Source: Cellvibrionales bacterium
GTDB lineage: Bacteria > Pseudomonadota > Gammaproteobacteria > Pseudomonadales > UBA7239
Reading direction: 5' to 3'
Assembly (NCBI GenBank): GCA_016713115.1
Contig: JADJPU010000001.1
Span: 1,116,001-1,180,000, forward strand
DNA length: 64,000 nucleotides
Shown: positions 34,750 through 43,488 of the stretch, in pieces
How the letters are laid out: each line of letters begins with the position of its first letter
Position numbering within the stretch: position 1 is the stretch's first letter
The notes under the pieces: generated by a model
What the model was told of the DNA's origin: nothing
The model's input: the letters and a program-made list of their open reading frames with translations, nothing else
Database searches by the model: none
Program-made: the position numbers and the translations under genes

Positions 34750-35382
34750 TTAATGCAAGCCGGCGATGTAATTAGCTACCGCATCAATTTCTTTGTCGCT
34801 CATACGCGCTACACCGGCGCGCATGATTTTGATGTCGCCGTCATTGTGGCGACCTTTATCGGTGTACTCTGCGCCCGCACGGAAATCGCGCAGCTGCTTG
34901 GCGATATAGTCTGCGTGTTGACCGCCCACCTGTGGAAAGCCTGCAGGTGCATTGCCCACGCCGGTGGGTGAGTGGCAGCCGATACACGCCGGCACGCCAA
35001 TGTCTTTGTTGCCCGCGCGATAAATTTTTTCGCCGAGCGCGAGCAATTCTTTGTCATCTTTGGAACCGGAAAGTGCTTGCGTTTTGCTGGCGTAGAAAGC
35101 AGCAATATTGGCGAAATCTGCATCGCTCAGCGCATCTAACTGCCCTGTCATCTCGGGTACTTTGCGCTCTCCACTTTTAATGTCTTGCATTTGTTTGAGT
35201 AAATATTTTTCACCCTGTCCTGCAAGTTTTGGGAAGGTGGCCATCACGCTGTTGCCATCGGCACCGTGGCAAGCTGCACAAGCGGTTGTAAGAGCTTCAC
35301 CGGCAGCGGCATCGCCAGCCATCACAGGCGCAGCAGCGAACAAACCGAGAACGAGAACACTTTTAGCAATCAGGGATTTCAT
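34750..35382 (-). CDS. Cytochrome c4 (di-haem)
   Basis: A 210-aa periplasmic electron carrier with two c-type haem sites. CAACHGADGN lies near residue 34 and CIGCHSPTG near residue 130, with likely axial methionines in VPEMTGQL and IKIMRAGVARMS. A signal peptide precedes the first domain (MKSLIAKSVLVLGLFAAAPV, cleaved near VMA-GD). Di-haem c4 cytochromes pass electrons to terminal oxidases. Start 35382 is chosen because it gives a clean signal peptide; the frame extends 16 codons further upstream. It diverges from engB across about 105 bases. Confidence 0.9.
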   Translation of the reverse strand: MKSLIAKSVLVLGLFAAAPVMAGDAAAGEALTTACAACHGADGNSVMATFPKLAGQGEKYLLKQMQDIKSGERKVPEMTGQLDALSDADFANIAAFYASKTQALSGSKDDKELLALGEKIYRAGNKDIGVPACIGCHSPTGVGNAPAGFPQVGGQHADYIAKQLRDFRAGAEYTDKGRHNDGDIKIMRAGVARMSDKEIDAVANYIAGLH

Positions 35383-35487
35383 ACCGTCACATCCAGAGCA
35401 TTGGGTTGGCAGATCAAAAAACGGCGGCATTATATACTGCGCCCTCGCCGAACGGAAAAGCGCCCCACCCCTCAGAGTTTACGCTGT

Positions 35488-36102
35488 ATGTCTTCCCTCA
35501 CCACGACCGATTTTCGTCGCGCCCAATTTCTCACCAGTGCCGCCAAGCTCGCGCAGTGCCCGCCAGACACCGGCACCGAAGTGGCGTTTGCCGGTCGTTC
35601 GAATGCCGGAAAATCCAGTTGCATCAATGTGCTTACCGACAACCGTCATCTGGCGCGCGCCAGTAAAACGCCGGGGCGTACGCGGTTGATTAACTTCTTC
35701 GCCCTGAATGAAGCGGCCAGCCAGCGTTTGGTGGATCTCCCCGGCTACGGCTATGCCAAAGTCTCACAGGAGATGAAGGAGGAGTGGCAGCGGCATCTGG
35801 AAAACTATCTGCGCGAGCGCGAAACCCTGCGCGGCTTGGTGTTGCTGATGGATATTCGCCACCCACTAAAAGATTTTGACATCAATATGCTCGATTGGGC
35901 GGAGAGTACTAAGCTGCCTGTGCACTGCGTGTTGACCAAGGCTGACAAACTCAATCGCGGCCCTGCGCAGCAAGCCCTACTGCAAGTGCGCAAGCAGTTG
36001 AGCGCGCGCACGGTGCCGGTGAGCGTGCAGTTGTTTTCTGCGCCGTCCAAGCAGGGTGTGGATACGCTTGCTGCCACGCTGGGGCGTTGGCTGGCGCTGT
36101 GA
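35488..36102 (+). CDS. engB: Ribosome-biogenesis GTPase EngB (YsxC/YihA)
   Basis: A 204-aa GTPase needed for 50S subunit assembly. G1 is FAGRSNAGKSSCIN (~residue 36), G2 region KTPGRTRLINFF, G3 LVDLPGYGYAKVS, G4 HCVLTKADKLN and G5 VQLFSAPSKQG. ATG 35488 is chosen because the family begins a few residues before RRAQFLTSA; upstream in-frame codons lie in the divergent promoter region. Length is typical. It diverges from the cytochrome c4 gene, as in other gammaproteobacteria. Confidence 0.95.
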   Translation: MSSLTTTDFRRAQFLTSAAKLAQCPPDTGTEVAFAGRSNAGKSSCINVLTDNRHLARASKTPGRTRLINFFALNEAASQRLVDLPGYGYAKVSQEMKEEWQRHLENYLRERETLRGLVLLMDIRHPLKDFDINMLDWAESTKLPVHCVLTKADKLNRGPAQQALLQVRKQLSARTVPVSVQLFSAPSKQGVDTLAATLGRWLAL

Positions 36103-36160
36103 CAGCAGGGGCACTGCCCCGTATACTGCCCCGCTCTTTTGCACGATTTCAACAGCGGCC

Positions 36161-36991
36161 ATGTTGCTCAAATTCAGCAAAATGCACGGGCTCGGCAACG
36201 ATTTTGTCGTGTTCGATTTCATCTCCCAGCGCGGCTACCTCACGCCGGAGCAGGTGCGTTTTATTGCGGATCGCCGTTTCGGTATCGGCTGCGATCAGGT
36301 GTTGATTGTGGAAGCGCCAGAGCAACCGGATGTCGATTTCCGCTACCGCATCTTCAACGCCGATGGCAGTGAAGTGGAGCAGTGCGGCAATGGCGCGCGC
36401 TGTTTTGCCCGCTTCGTGCGTGAGCAAAGACTCACCAACAAACAGCGTATCCGCGTGCAAACTCTGTCGGGCATTATTGAGTTGCATGTGCTGCCGGACG
36501 AACGCGTCTGCGTGAATATGGGCGCACCGATCTTCGCGCCAGCGCAAATCCCGTTTGATGCACCAGCGCAAGCAAGTGCCTACTCACTGGATGTGGGCGG
36601 CCAAACCGTAGACATCAGCGCTGTGTCCATGGGCAACCCGCACGCCGTGCTGCGTGTGGATGATGTCGCCACCGCCGAGGTCGCCCGTCTTGGTCCCGCC
36701 ATCGAAAACCACCCGCGCTTCCCGCGCCGCGTCAATGTCGGCTTTATGCAAGTGAGTGATCACCACAGCATCCGCCTGCGTGTATTCGAGCGCGGCAGTG
36801 GCGAAACCCTCGCCTGCGGCACCGGCGCCTGCGCCGCAGCCGTGGCGGGCATCCAGCGCGGCTGGCTGCAAAGCCCTGTGCAAGTGGCACTGCCCGGCGG
36901 CGAGCTCACTATCGAATGGGCGGGCGACGAGCAGCCGGTGTTGATGACGGGGCCGGCGCTTACTGTGTATCGCGGGCAGGTGCGGTTGTAG
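36161..36991 (+). CDS. dapF: Diaminopimelate epimerase
   Basis: A 276-aa enzyme that converts LL- to meso-diaminopimelate for lysine and peptidoglycan. LKFSKMHGLGNDFVVFD opens the protein. The catalytic cysteines are in EQCGNGARCFARF and TLACGTGACAAAVAGI, forming the two-base active site. SMGNPHAVL is also conserved. ATG 36161 gives the family start. Its last 32 bases overlap the 3' end of gluQ on the opposite strand. Confidence 0.96.
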   Translation: MLLKFSKMHGLGNDFVVFDFISQRGYLTPEQVRFIADRRFGIGCDQVLIVEAPEQPDVDFRYRIFNADGSEVEQCGNGARCFARFVREQRLTNKQRIRVQTLSGIIELHVLPDERVCVNMGAPIFAPAQIPFDAPAQASAYSLDVGGQTVDISAVSMGNPHAVLRVDDVATAEVARLGPAIENHPRFPRRVNVGFMQVSDHHSIRLRVFERGSGETLACGTGACAAAVAGIQRGWLQSPVQVALPGGELTIEWAGDEQPVLMTGPALTVYRGQVRL

Positions 36992-37841
36992 CAATTTGGG
37001 TGATATCCCAGTGTGCCACCGCCCACTGCAAAACCACTTCTGGCGCTTCATGCGCTAAATCCAGCGGCGGGTTTTGTTTTAGCTGTTGCAAGACATAGTG
37101 CAGATTGGCAGAGGCGCGGCGGTTATCCACGGCCGGCGCGAAGCTCTGTTTGCTGAGTTTGTGGCCGTCGGCGCCCAGCAGCACCGGCACATGGGCGTAG
37201 CGCGGTGTGGTGCCGTTCAACAGTTCCGTGAGATGAATTTGCGCGCCGGTGGAAGGCAGGATGTCGCTACCGCGCACGATATCGGTCACGCCTTGGTCGA
37301 TATCGTCCACCACCACGGCGAGCTGGTAGGCGAACAAGCCGTCTTTGCGATGGATGATGCAATCGCCCGCCTCGGCCAAGTGCTGCACTTGCACGCCTTG
37401 AATACGATCATCAAACACCACCGATTTTTCTGGCAGCTGCAGGCGCAGAGCGCAGGCTGCGTCGGCGGGCGGCGGGTGCTGGCGGCAATAGCCATCGTAG
37501 ACGCGGTGGAGTGAGATCAGCCGTGCGCGCGTGCAGGCACAGCGGTAAATCTGTCCGCGGGCGAGCAAATCATCCAACACTTCGCGGTAGCGGGCGTGGC
37601 GCGTGGATTGATACAGCACCGCGCCATCCCAATGCAGCCCGTGTTGCTCCAGTGTGCTGAGAATCAACTTATCAGCCCCCGCCATTTCACGCGGCGGGTC
37701 GATGTCTTCCATGCGCAGCAGCCAGCGCCCGCCGGCGGCGCGCGCGTCGACAAAGCTAGCGACAGCCGCTAACAGGGAGCCAAAGTGGAGTGGACCAGAA
37801 GGTGATGGGGCAAAACGCCCCGTCAGAGAGCGAGTGCTCAC
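36960..37841 (-). CDS. gluQ: Glutamyl-Q tRNA(Asp) synthetase
   Basis: A 293-aa truncated glutamyl-tRNA synthetase-like enzyme that attaches glutamate to queuosine in tRNA(Asp). TGRFAPSPSGPLHFGSLLAA carries the HIGH-like motif, LRMEDIDPPR is the glutamate site, the zinc ligands are in YRCACTRA and YDGYCRQH, and the KMSKS equivalent is DGHKLSKQS. It lacks the anticodon-binding domain, as expected. It starts at GTG 37841, overlapping the dksA stop (GTGA), so translation is coupled to dksA as in many gammaproteobacteria. Another queuosine gene, queG, is at 50638. Confidence 0.94.
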   Translation of the reverse strand: MSTRSLTGRFAPSPSGPLHFGSLLAAVASFVDARAAGGRWLLRMEDIDPPREMAGADKLILSTLEQHGLHWDGAVLYQSTRHARYREVLDDLLARGQIYRCACTRARLISLHRVYDGYCRQHPPPADAACALRLQLPEKSVVFDDRIQGVQVQHLAEAGDCIIHRKDGLFAYQLAVVVDDIDQGVTDIVRGSDILPSTGAQIHLTELLNGTTPRYAHVPVLLGADGHKLSKQSFAPAVDNRRASANLHYVLQQLKQNPPLDLAHEAPEVVLQWAVAHWDITQIATTAPARDTQ

Positions 37842-38830
37842 ACGCCAGTCTGTTTTTCCTTGATTTCAGACAGCGTTTTGCAGTCGATACACAGGGTCGC
37901 CGTGGGGCGCGCTTCGAGGCGGCGCACGCCGATCTCGATGCCGCACTGCTCGCAGTAGCCGTATTGATCTTGTTCGATCAGCTCAATGGTGCTGTCGATT
38001 TTCTTGATCAATTTGCGTTCGCGGTCGCGGGTGCGCAACTCTAGGCTGAACTCTTCTTCCTGCGTGGCGCGATCGACTGGGTCGGGGAAGTTAGCGGCAC
38101 CGTCTTTCATGTTGGTGACTGTTCTGTCCACTTCCTGCATCAAGTCAGCTTTCCACGAGAGCAGCAAGCCGCGGAAGTGCTCCTTCTGCTCGTCGTTCAT
38201 GTAGTCTTCGCCGATTTTTTCCTGGTATGGAATGAAATCTTGTTTGCTGGCGGCTTTAGCTTTTTTGGCAGGGCTAGCGGGCGCTGCTTTGCTAGGGGCG
38301 GGTTTCTTACTGCTGGGTGTTGGTGTACTACTGCTCACGGGTTTACTGCTAGGCCCCTTGGGTGATGGAACGGGTTTAATTGGTGCTGCTTTGGCCACAG
38401 GCTTGGCAACGGGTTTTGCGACCGGTTTGGCCACAGGCTGTTTAACCGCTGCTTTAGTAACGGGTTTCGCTGCGGGTTTTACGGCTGCTTTTTTCGCCAC
38501 AGGTTTCGCTGCGGGTTTTACGGCCGGCTTGGCGGCAGGTTTTTTAACCACTGCTTTAGCAACGGGCTTTACGGCTGCTTTTTTGGCCGCAGGTTTCGCT
38601 GCCGGTTTTGCTTTAGGCGCAGGTTTCGCGGCTGCTTTTTTCGCGACAGGTTTGGCTGCAGGATTTGCTTTAGCGACTGCTTTTGTAGGTTTAGCAGCGG
38701 GTTTTGCTACAGGTTTTTTTGCAACAGCTTTAGGCGCAGGTTTTGCCGGCGCTTTAGGTTTTGTGGCTGCAGGCTTGGTGGTTTTGCTAGCAGTTTTTTG
38801 TGGTTTTGCAGCCTTGGCTTTTGCAGGCAT
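37838..38830 (-). CDS. dksA: DksA with long Lys/Ala/Pro-rich N-terminal extension
   Basis: The last ~130 residues are a complete DksA: coiled-coil with DLMQEVDRTVTNMKDGAANF and PDPVDRATQEEEFSLELRTR, then the zinc finger YGYCEQCGIEIGVRRL and ATLCIDCKTLSE. DksA binds RNA polymerase with ppGpp and adjusts rRNA and amino-acid promoters. Ahead of it lie ~200 residues of PAKP/KKAA repeats like histone H1 or AlgP, which ordinary ~150-aa DksA lacks. ATG 38830 has AGGAG at good spacing; ATG 38902 is an alternative adding 24 residues. The tail might bind DNA or RNA. It is coupled to gluQ. Confidence 0.88.
   Translation of the reverse strand: MPAKAKAAKPQKTASKTTKPAATKPKAPAKPAPKAVAKKPVAKPAAKPTKAVAKANPAAKPVAKKAAAKPAPKAKPAAKPAAKKAAVKPVAKAVVKKPAAKPAVKPAAKPVAKKAAVKPAAKPVTKAAVKQPVAKPVAKPVAKPVAKAAPIKPVPSPKGPSSKPVSSSTPTPSSKKPAPSKAAPASPAKKAKAASKQDFIPYQEKIGEDYMNDEQKEHFRGLLLSWKADLMQEVDRTVTNMKDGAANFPDPVDRATQEEEFSLELRTRDRERKLIKKIDSTIELIEQDQYGYCEQCGIEIGVRRLEARPTATLCIDCKTLSEIKEKQTGV
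38246..38830. repeat. Low-complexity repeat region inside dksA
   Basis: Degenerate short units encoding PAAKPVAKKAAVK-like peptides recur over about 580 bases. On the plus strand they produce a meaningless Gly/Ala/Phe-rich open frame. The region is prone to length change and to misassembly. Confidence 0.7.
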
Positions 38831-39073
38831 CTTGTCCGCTCCTGTGGTGGGATGCGCGTTGGCATCCTCTCGTCTAAAGATACGCTTTATGGTCTTAAGC
38901 ATACTGTCCTTGGTTCTCTATCGGCAACGATTCTGTTAACACAATGAGTACTGAAATAATCGGATACAACAGCGGGCGCAGAAACTACCAGAAAGCCCTC
39001 GCAGGTTCCAGTCTACGCGCTCTGCATAAACGGTTAACATATCGCGCATCACTTATTATCAATCTAACACGCC

Positions 39074-39798
39074 ATGAAAGAATTTCACGCCGAAGATGTT
39101 TTTCACGATCGCACACACGAGGTGCCGCTGCTGGAGGATATCGTGCTGAATCCCGATCATGTGGCAGAGTATTTACGCAAGCATCCCGATTTTTTCATCG
39201 ACTACGAAAACCTGTTGCCTGACCTCGCTTTGCCCCATCATACCGGCGAACACGCCATATCCTTGGTGGAGCGCCAAGTGAGTGTGCTGCGTGCGCGTAA
39301 CCGCGATGTGCGTTCGCGCTTGAACCGTTGCTAGAAGTGGCGCGCGATAATGACCGCCTGTTCCAAAAAACTCAAAAACTGGTGTTGGCTGTATTGGAGC
39401 AGCGCACGGCGGACGACATCGTCACGGCGGTGGAAGCCAGCTTGCGCGATGACTACCGCGTGGATGTCTGCCGCTTGCTGTTGCTGAGTGATACCGAGCA
39501 GCAAGCGGCGCAGCAACAAATTGGCACCCTGCTCAACAATCGCCAGCCACTGTGCGGCCATTTGCGCCCGCAAGAAGCCGCGTATTTGTTTGCCCAAGCA
39601 TCGCAGCCTGTGCGCTCGGCGGCCGTGGTGGTGATCACGCGCCCCCATGCGCCAGCCGACGAGCAGCCGCTAGCGGTATTGGCTATTGGCAGCTTTGATG
39701 CCGATCACTACCAAGCGGGGATGGGCACGCTGTTTTTGAGTTACATCGCCGAGGTGTTGTCGCGAACTTTGGCGCGCTGTGATGCAGGCACACATTGA
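39074..39798 (+). pseudogene. DUF484 family protein with a single-base frameshift
   Basis: Two open frames in different phases make one GAF-like DUF484 protein. The first (39074-39334) ends RNRDVRSRLNRC and a stop. The second contains LLEVARDNDRLFQKTQKLVL onward to 39798. Restoring one T in CGTTGCTAG near 39327-39330 gives RLNRLLEVARDN, the continuous family motif. The span of 725 bases plus one equals 242 codons, the normal size. DUF484 genes sit beside dapF/xerC in many gammaproteobacteria; the function is unknown. The lesion may be real or a sequence error. Its end overlaps the xerC start. Confidence 0.85.
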
Positions 39799-40696
39799 GC
39801 AATACCTGCAGTATCTCGCCGGTGAACGCCGGCTGTCGCCGCATACCTTATCTGCCTATCAGCGCGATCTAGCCCTGCTCAGTGCGCACGCACAGCAGCA
39901 GGCGATTGAGCAGCTGAAGCAGTGGCGCGAGTTTCACATTCGTCAGCTCGTTGCGGCTCTGCACAATAAAGGCATGTCGGGGCGCAGCTTGCAGCGTCTG
40001 CTGTCGGCGTGGCGACAATTTTTTGCATGGCTGGGGCGGCAACATCTGGTCGATAGCAATCCGGTGGCGGCCGTGCGCGCACCGAAAAGCGCGCGAAAAT
40101 TGCCGAAAACTTTGGATGTCGATCAGATGAGCCGCCTGCTGAGCATCGACGATGACAGCTGGTTGGCGCGGCGCGATCACGCGATGTTTGAATTATTTTA
40201 TTCCTCGGGTTTGCGTTTATCCGAATTGGCGCAGTTGGATTTGACAGCCATCGATTTGCGTGAAGGTTTGGTGCGCGTCACCGGCAAGAGCGGCAAAGTG
40301 CGTGTACTGCCGGTGGGAAAAACAGCTATCGCCGTGTTGCAACAATGGTTGCGTGTGCGTAGTGAAAACTTGCCGGAAGGCAGCGTGCAACAGGCACTGT
40401 TTATCAATCAAAAAGGACAGCGTTTAGGTGTGCGCGCGATTCAGCTGCGCTTAAAACATTACAGCTTGAAACAGGGCATGGACGAGCCGGTGCATCCGCA
40501 CATGTTGCGCCATGCGTTTGCCAGCCATATGTTGGAATCCAGCGGTGATTTGCGCGCCGTGCAAGAACTGCTCGGCCACGCCAGCATTTCCACCACGCAG
40601 ATTTATACGCATTTGGATTTTCAACATTTGGCGAGTGTGTACGATGCGGCGCATCCGCGCGCACACAAACGCGCGCGCAATGACCATGCCGAATAA
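39782..40696 (+). CDS. xerC: Tyrosine recombinase XerC
   Basis: A 304-aa recombinase that, with XerD, resolves chromosome dimers at dif. The N-terminal SAM-like domain (AHIEQYLQYLAGERRLSPHT) is followed by the catalytic domain: Arg in FYSSGLRLSELAQLD, Lys in VTGKSGKVRVLPVG, HPHMLRHAFASHMLE, LLGHASISTTQIYTHLDF with the Tyr nucleophile. ATG 39782 directly follows an overlapping GTG. It overlaps the DUF484 gene by 17 bases and the HAD gene by 17 bases, as in the conserved DUF484-xerC-HAD cluster. Confidence 0.94.
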   Translation: MQAHIEQYLQYLAGERRLSPHTLSAYQRDLALLSAHAQQQAIEQLKQWREFHIRQLVAALHNKGMSGRSLQRLLSAWRQFFAWLGRQHLVDSNPVAAVRAPKSARKLPKTLDVDQMSRLLSIDDDSWLARRDHAMFELFYSSGLRLSELAQLDLTAIDLREGLVRVTGKSGKVRVLPVGKTAIAVLQQWLRVRSENLPEGSVQQALFINQKGQRLGVRAIQLRLKHYSLKQGMDEPVHPHMLRHAFASHMLESSGDLRAVQELLGHASISTTQIYTHLDFQHLASVYDAAHPRAHKRARNDHAE

Positions 40697-41408
40697 AATC
40701 ATCGACAAGCCCAAACTGATTACTTTCGATTTGGATCACACGCTGTGGAATCCCGATCACGCACTGCAACGCGGTGAGGCAGCGAGTTATCAGTGGTTGG
40801 CAGAACAAGTGCCCGTGTTTGCACAAACTTTTTCGCCAGACAATTTTCTTGCTCTACGCAAACAAGTGTGGGAGCAGAATCCCTTGTTGCGCAACCGTGT
40901 GAGTGAGATGCGTCGCACAGCAACGCAGCTCGCCCTGCAACAACTCGGTATCAGTGAAAAAAACGCCGCCGCATACGCGCAAGCCGCTTTTGATATTTTT
41001 TGGACGCTGCGCCAACAGGTAGATATTTTTGAAGAGACAACGGTGCTGCTGCAAACCCTGTCGCAGCAGTACGCACTGGGCGCGATCAGCAATGGCAACG
41101 CCAATTTGCAAGTGATAGGCCTAGCGCATTTCTTTCAATTTCATTTGGCAGCTGACCATTTTCCGCAGGGAAAACCCGCGCCGGATATGTTTCTGGCTGC
41201 CCTGCAAAAAGCGGGTGTTGCAGCACAGGAAGCACTGCACATAGGTGACCATCCGCAAGACGATATTCAAGGCGCGCAAGCGGTGGGCATGAAAACGCTG
41301 TGGGTGAATCTGGAACACAAGCCGTGGCCAGACACGATTGCACCGCCGGATTTTACGGTGACAGCACTGGCGCAGATTGTTCCGCTGTTGATGCAGCCAA
41401 TGCGCTAG
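40680..41408 (+). CDS. HAD-family hydrolase (YigB-like)
   Basis: A 242-aa phosphatase-type protein. Motif I is ITFDLDHTLWNPD with the nucleophilic Asp, motif II falls in LGAISNGNANLQ, motif III Lys in HFPQGKPAPDMF, and motif IV in HIGDHPQDDIQGAQAVGMKT. E. coli YigB, encoded after xerC, is an FMN phosphatase; the same position suggests but does not prove that activity. ATG 40680 overlaps xerC; ATG 40686 is equally possible. Its 3' end overlaps the convergent SGNH gene by 56 bases. Confidence 0.88.
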   Translation: MTMPNKIIDKPKLITFDLDHTLWNPDHALQRGEAASYQWLAEQVPVFAQTFSPDNFLALRKQVWEQNPLLRNRVSEMRRTATQLALQQLGISEKNAAAYAQAAFDIFWTLRQQVDIFEETTVLLQTLSQQYALGAISNGNANLQVIGLAHFFQFHLAADHFPQGKPAPDMFLAALQKAGVAAQEALHIGDHPQDDIQGAQAVGMKTLWVNLEHKPWPDTIAPPDFTVTALAQIVPLLMQPMR

Positions 41409-42453
41409 CAACCTGCGCAGAAAAAACTGCCACGTCTTCGTTGTTAAAGTGGCAGACATCACCAGACCACTCGCCGCGCCCACTCATGGTCGCATCGATA
41501 TCAATGAGAAAAACATTGCGCTGCGCCGCAATGTTGCGCAGCACGGCGTTTTCTTGTTGCAAGCCGGCGCGCACATAGTCTGGCGGCCCCCAGTTATAGA
41601 CATCGCGGCTGTCGTAGTGATCGGGGTTGCGGTAATCCAGAGTTTGCTGCAAAAAACTTTGCCGTGAATAGTTGGCGGGCAAATGGTAGGCGAATGTCAG
41701 CAGGATAGGTTTTGCGCCGTTGCGCAAACTGGTATCAACTATCGCATTAATATTGCGCTCAAATACTGACAGTGAGGCAAACTGCGCGGCGTTGAGATAC
41801 GGTTTTTTAGGAAACACAAATTGGTAGTTGGGGAAAAATGCGTAATCAAATTGTTGATTGAGTGTGCGCAGCCAAGTGTAGCCGGTGTTGTAAAGGTGGC
41901 GCGCCAGCAGGCTGTTATCCAGTAGCATATTTCTGCGATGCCAAGGGTCGATATGACGATAGTCGGCGTAAAAATCTTGCGGCAGCACATGATTCGCCCA
42001 CAGATCGTTGATGCCGTTGTAGAACAACACAAAGTCCCAGTCGTACTGCGCAAAGTATTGCAATTTCGCCACATCAGCCTGCGTGGTGTGCGAGCGAATT
42101 CCCACATCCAACAATTCAATATTTTTGTCTGGCAGCGTTTTTTGCAGCGCTGCTTTCAATTTTTCTGCCATGTGGCGATTGAACATAGTGGATGAACCGA
42201 GCAGCAATATGCGCACGGTGTTGGGTGCTTTGTTTTCGCTAACGGCATCGCCGGTAAAACCGAGTGCGTTGATGCGCTGACCGTCGATCACTGTTTCTGG
42301 TGTCGCCGTAAAACCGAGTAGCAACATCGCACGCGGCATGCCAAACAGTCGCGGCAGTAATACGAACTCCGCCAGCAAAACCGCCGACAGCAGCAGCAGT
42401 GAGCAATACAAAACAAATGCGTAGCGGCGCGCGAACATGGTGTGTTTTTTCAT
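41353..42453 (-). CDS. Membrane-anchored SGNH/GDSL-like hydrolase
   Basis: A 366-aa protein with one N-terminal transmembrane segment (FVLYCSLLLLSAVLLAEFVL) and an SGNH-type fold. VRILLLGSSTMFNRHMAEKL is the first block with its Ser, FVLFYNGINDLWANH the Gly/Asn block (block III-like GxND), and DVCHFNNEDVAVFS the final Asp-x-x-His. Such proteins often act on acyl or acetyl groups of envelope polysaccharides or lipids. The domain probably faces the periplasm. The substrate is unknown. It diverges from hemC across about 48 bases. Confidence 0.7.
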   Translation of the reverse strand: MKKHTMFARRYAFVLYCSLLLLSAVLLAEFVLLPRLFGMPRAMLLLGFTATPETVIDGQRINALGFTGDAVSENKAPNTVRILLLGSSTMFNRHMAEKLKAALQKTLPDKNIELLDVGIRSHTTQADVAKLQYFAQYDWDFVLFYNGINDLWANHVLPQDFYADYRHIDPWHRRNMLLDNSLLARHLYNTGYTWLRTLNQQFDYAFFPNYQFVFPKKPYLNAAQFASLSVFERNINAIVDTSLRNGAKPILLTFAYHLPANYSRQSFLQQTLDYRNPDHYDSRDVYNWGPPDYVRAGLQQENAVLRNIAAQRNVFLIDIDATMSGRGEWSGDVCHFNNEDVAVFSAQVASALAASTAEQSAPVLSP

Positions 42454-42501
42454 TCCCTAGGAGTGGAGTGATTGTAAGGAGCCCCGTCTCGCTCTGCTAT
42501 C

Positions 42502-43488
42502 ATGGCTGCTACGCATTTGCCTCGGATTTTTACGCTCGTGAACGCAAAGACACCACGCTTACGCATCGCCACGCGCCAAAGCCCACTGGCTCTGTGGCAG
42601 GCGGAATATGTCAAACACGAATTGGAACACCACCACCCCGGCATCGTGGTGGAGTTGCTGAAATTCACCACACGCGGCGACCGCATCCTCGATACCCCGC
42701 TGGCCAAAATTGGTGGCAAAGGTTTATTCGTCAAAGAACTGGAGCAGGCCTTGTTGGCGGGCGATGCTGATATCGCCGTGCATTCCATGAAAGATGTGCC
42801 GATGGCCTTTCCTGAAGGTTTGGCGTTGGGCGTGATCTGCCCGCGCGAAACACCGTTTGATGCGCTGGTCAGCACCCGTTGCGCCAGCTTTGCCGATCTG
42901 CCGCAGGGCGCTGTAGTGGGCACCTCCAGCTTGCGCCGCCAGTGCCAGTTGCGCCGCGCGCGCCCCGATCTCGATATCCGTGATCTGCGCGGCAATGTCG
43001 GCACCCGTTTGGCTAAGCTGGATGCCGGTGAGTACGACGCCATCATCCTCGCCGCCGCCGGTTTAACGCGCTTGGGTTTGGGCGAGCGCATCCGCGAACT
43101 GCTGCCGCCAGAATTGAGTCTGCCCGCCGGTGGGCAGGGTGCCGTTGGCATAGAGCTGCGCTGCGACGATGCCGCCACCGCCGCCCTGCTGCACCCGCTG
43201 GCCTGTGTCAGCACCACCTACCGCGTCACTGCCGAGCGCGCGCTGAACCGGCGCCTACACGGCGGCTGCCAAGTGCCCATTGCCTGCTACGCCATTGAAG
43301 ACGGCGGCACGCTCTGGCTGCGTGGCTTGGTCGGTAGTGTCGACGGCAGTGAAATGCTGACTGCCGAGGGGCGTGCTCCGCTGATGGAGGCGGAGGCTCT
43401 GGGTATCCATGTCGCGGAATTGTTGTTAGCGCAGGGTGCCGAGCGCATTTTGCAGGCTGTGTACGGCGAGTCGGATAGTGATGACTGA
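42502..43488 (+). CDS. hemC: Porphobilinogen deaminase (hydroxymethylbilane synthase)
   Basis: A 328-aa enzyme that polymerises four porphobilinogens in haem synthesis. LRIATRQSPLALWQAEYVKH, LLKFTTRGDRILDTPLAKIG, GGKGLFVKELEQALLAGDAD, AVHSMKDVP, VGTSSLRRQCQLRRARPDLD and LNRRLHGGCQVP (the cofactor-binding Cys) are all present. ATG 42502 is used; GTG 42538 would begin nearer the conserved fold and cannot be excluded. It overlaps hemD by 8 bases, opening the hemCDXY operon. Confidence 0.95.
   Translation: MAATHLPRIFTLVNAKTPRLRIATRQSPLALWQAEYVKHELEHHHPGIVVELLKFTTRGDRILDTPLAKIGGKGLFVKELEQALLAGDADIAVHSMKDVPMAFPEGLALGVICPRETPFDALVSTRCASFADLPQGAVVGTSSLRRQCQLRRARPDLDIRDLRGNVGTRLAKLDAGEYDAIILAAAGLTRLGLGERIRELLPPELSLPAGGQGAVGIELRCDDAATAALLHPLACVSTTYRVTAERALNRRLHGGCQVPIACYAIEDGGTLWLRGLVGSVDGSEMLTAEGRAPLMEAEALGIHVAELLLAQGAERILQAVYGESDSDD

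Noticed and set aside
37086..37514. Plus-strand 142-residue frame inside gluQ
   Set aside because: It is antisense to the recognised gluQ gene and shows no independent support.
38232..38939. Plus-strand 235-residue Gly/Ala/Phe-rich open frame
   Set aside because: It is the exact antisense of the dksA Lys/Ala/Pro repeat; composition is an artefact of the repeat and no ribosome site or homology is visible.
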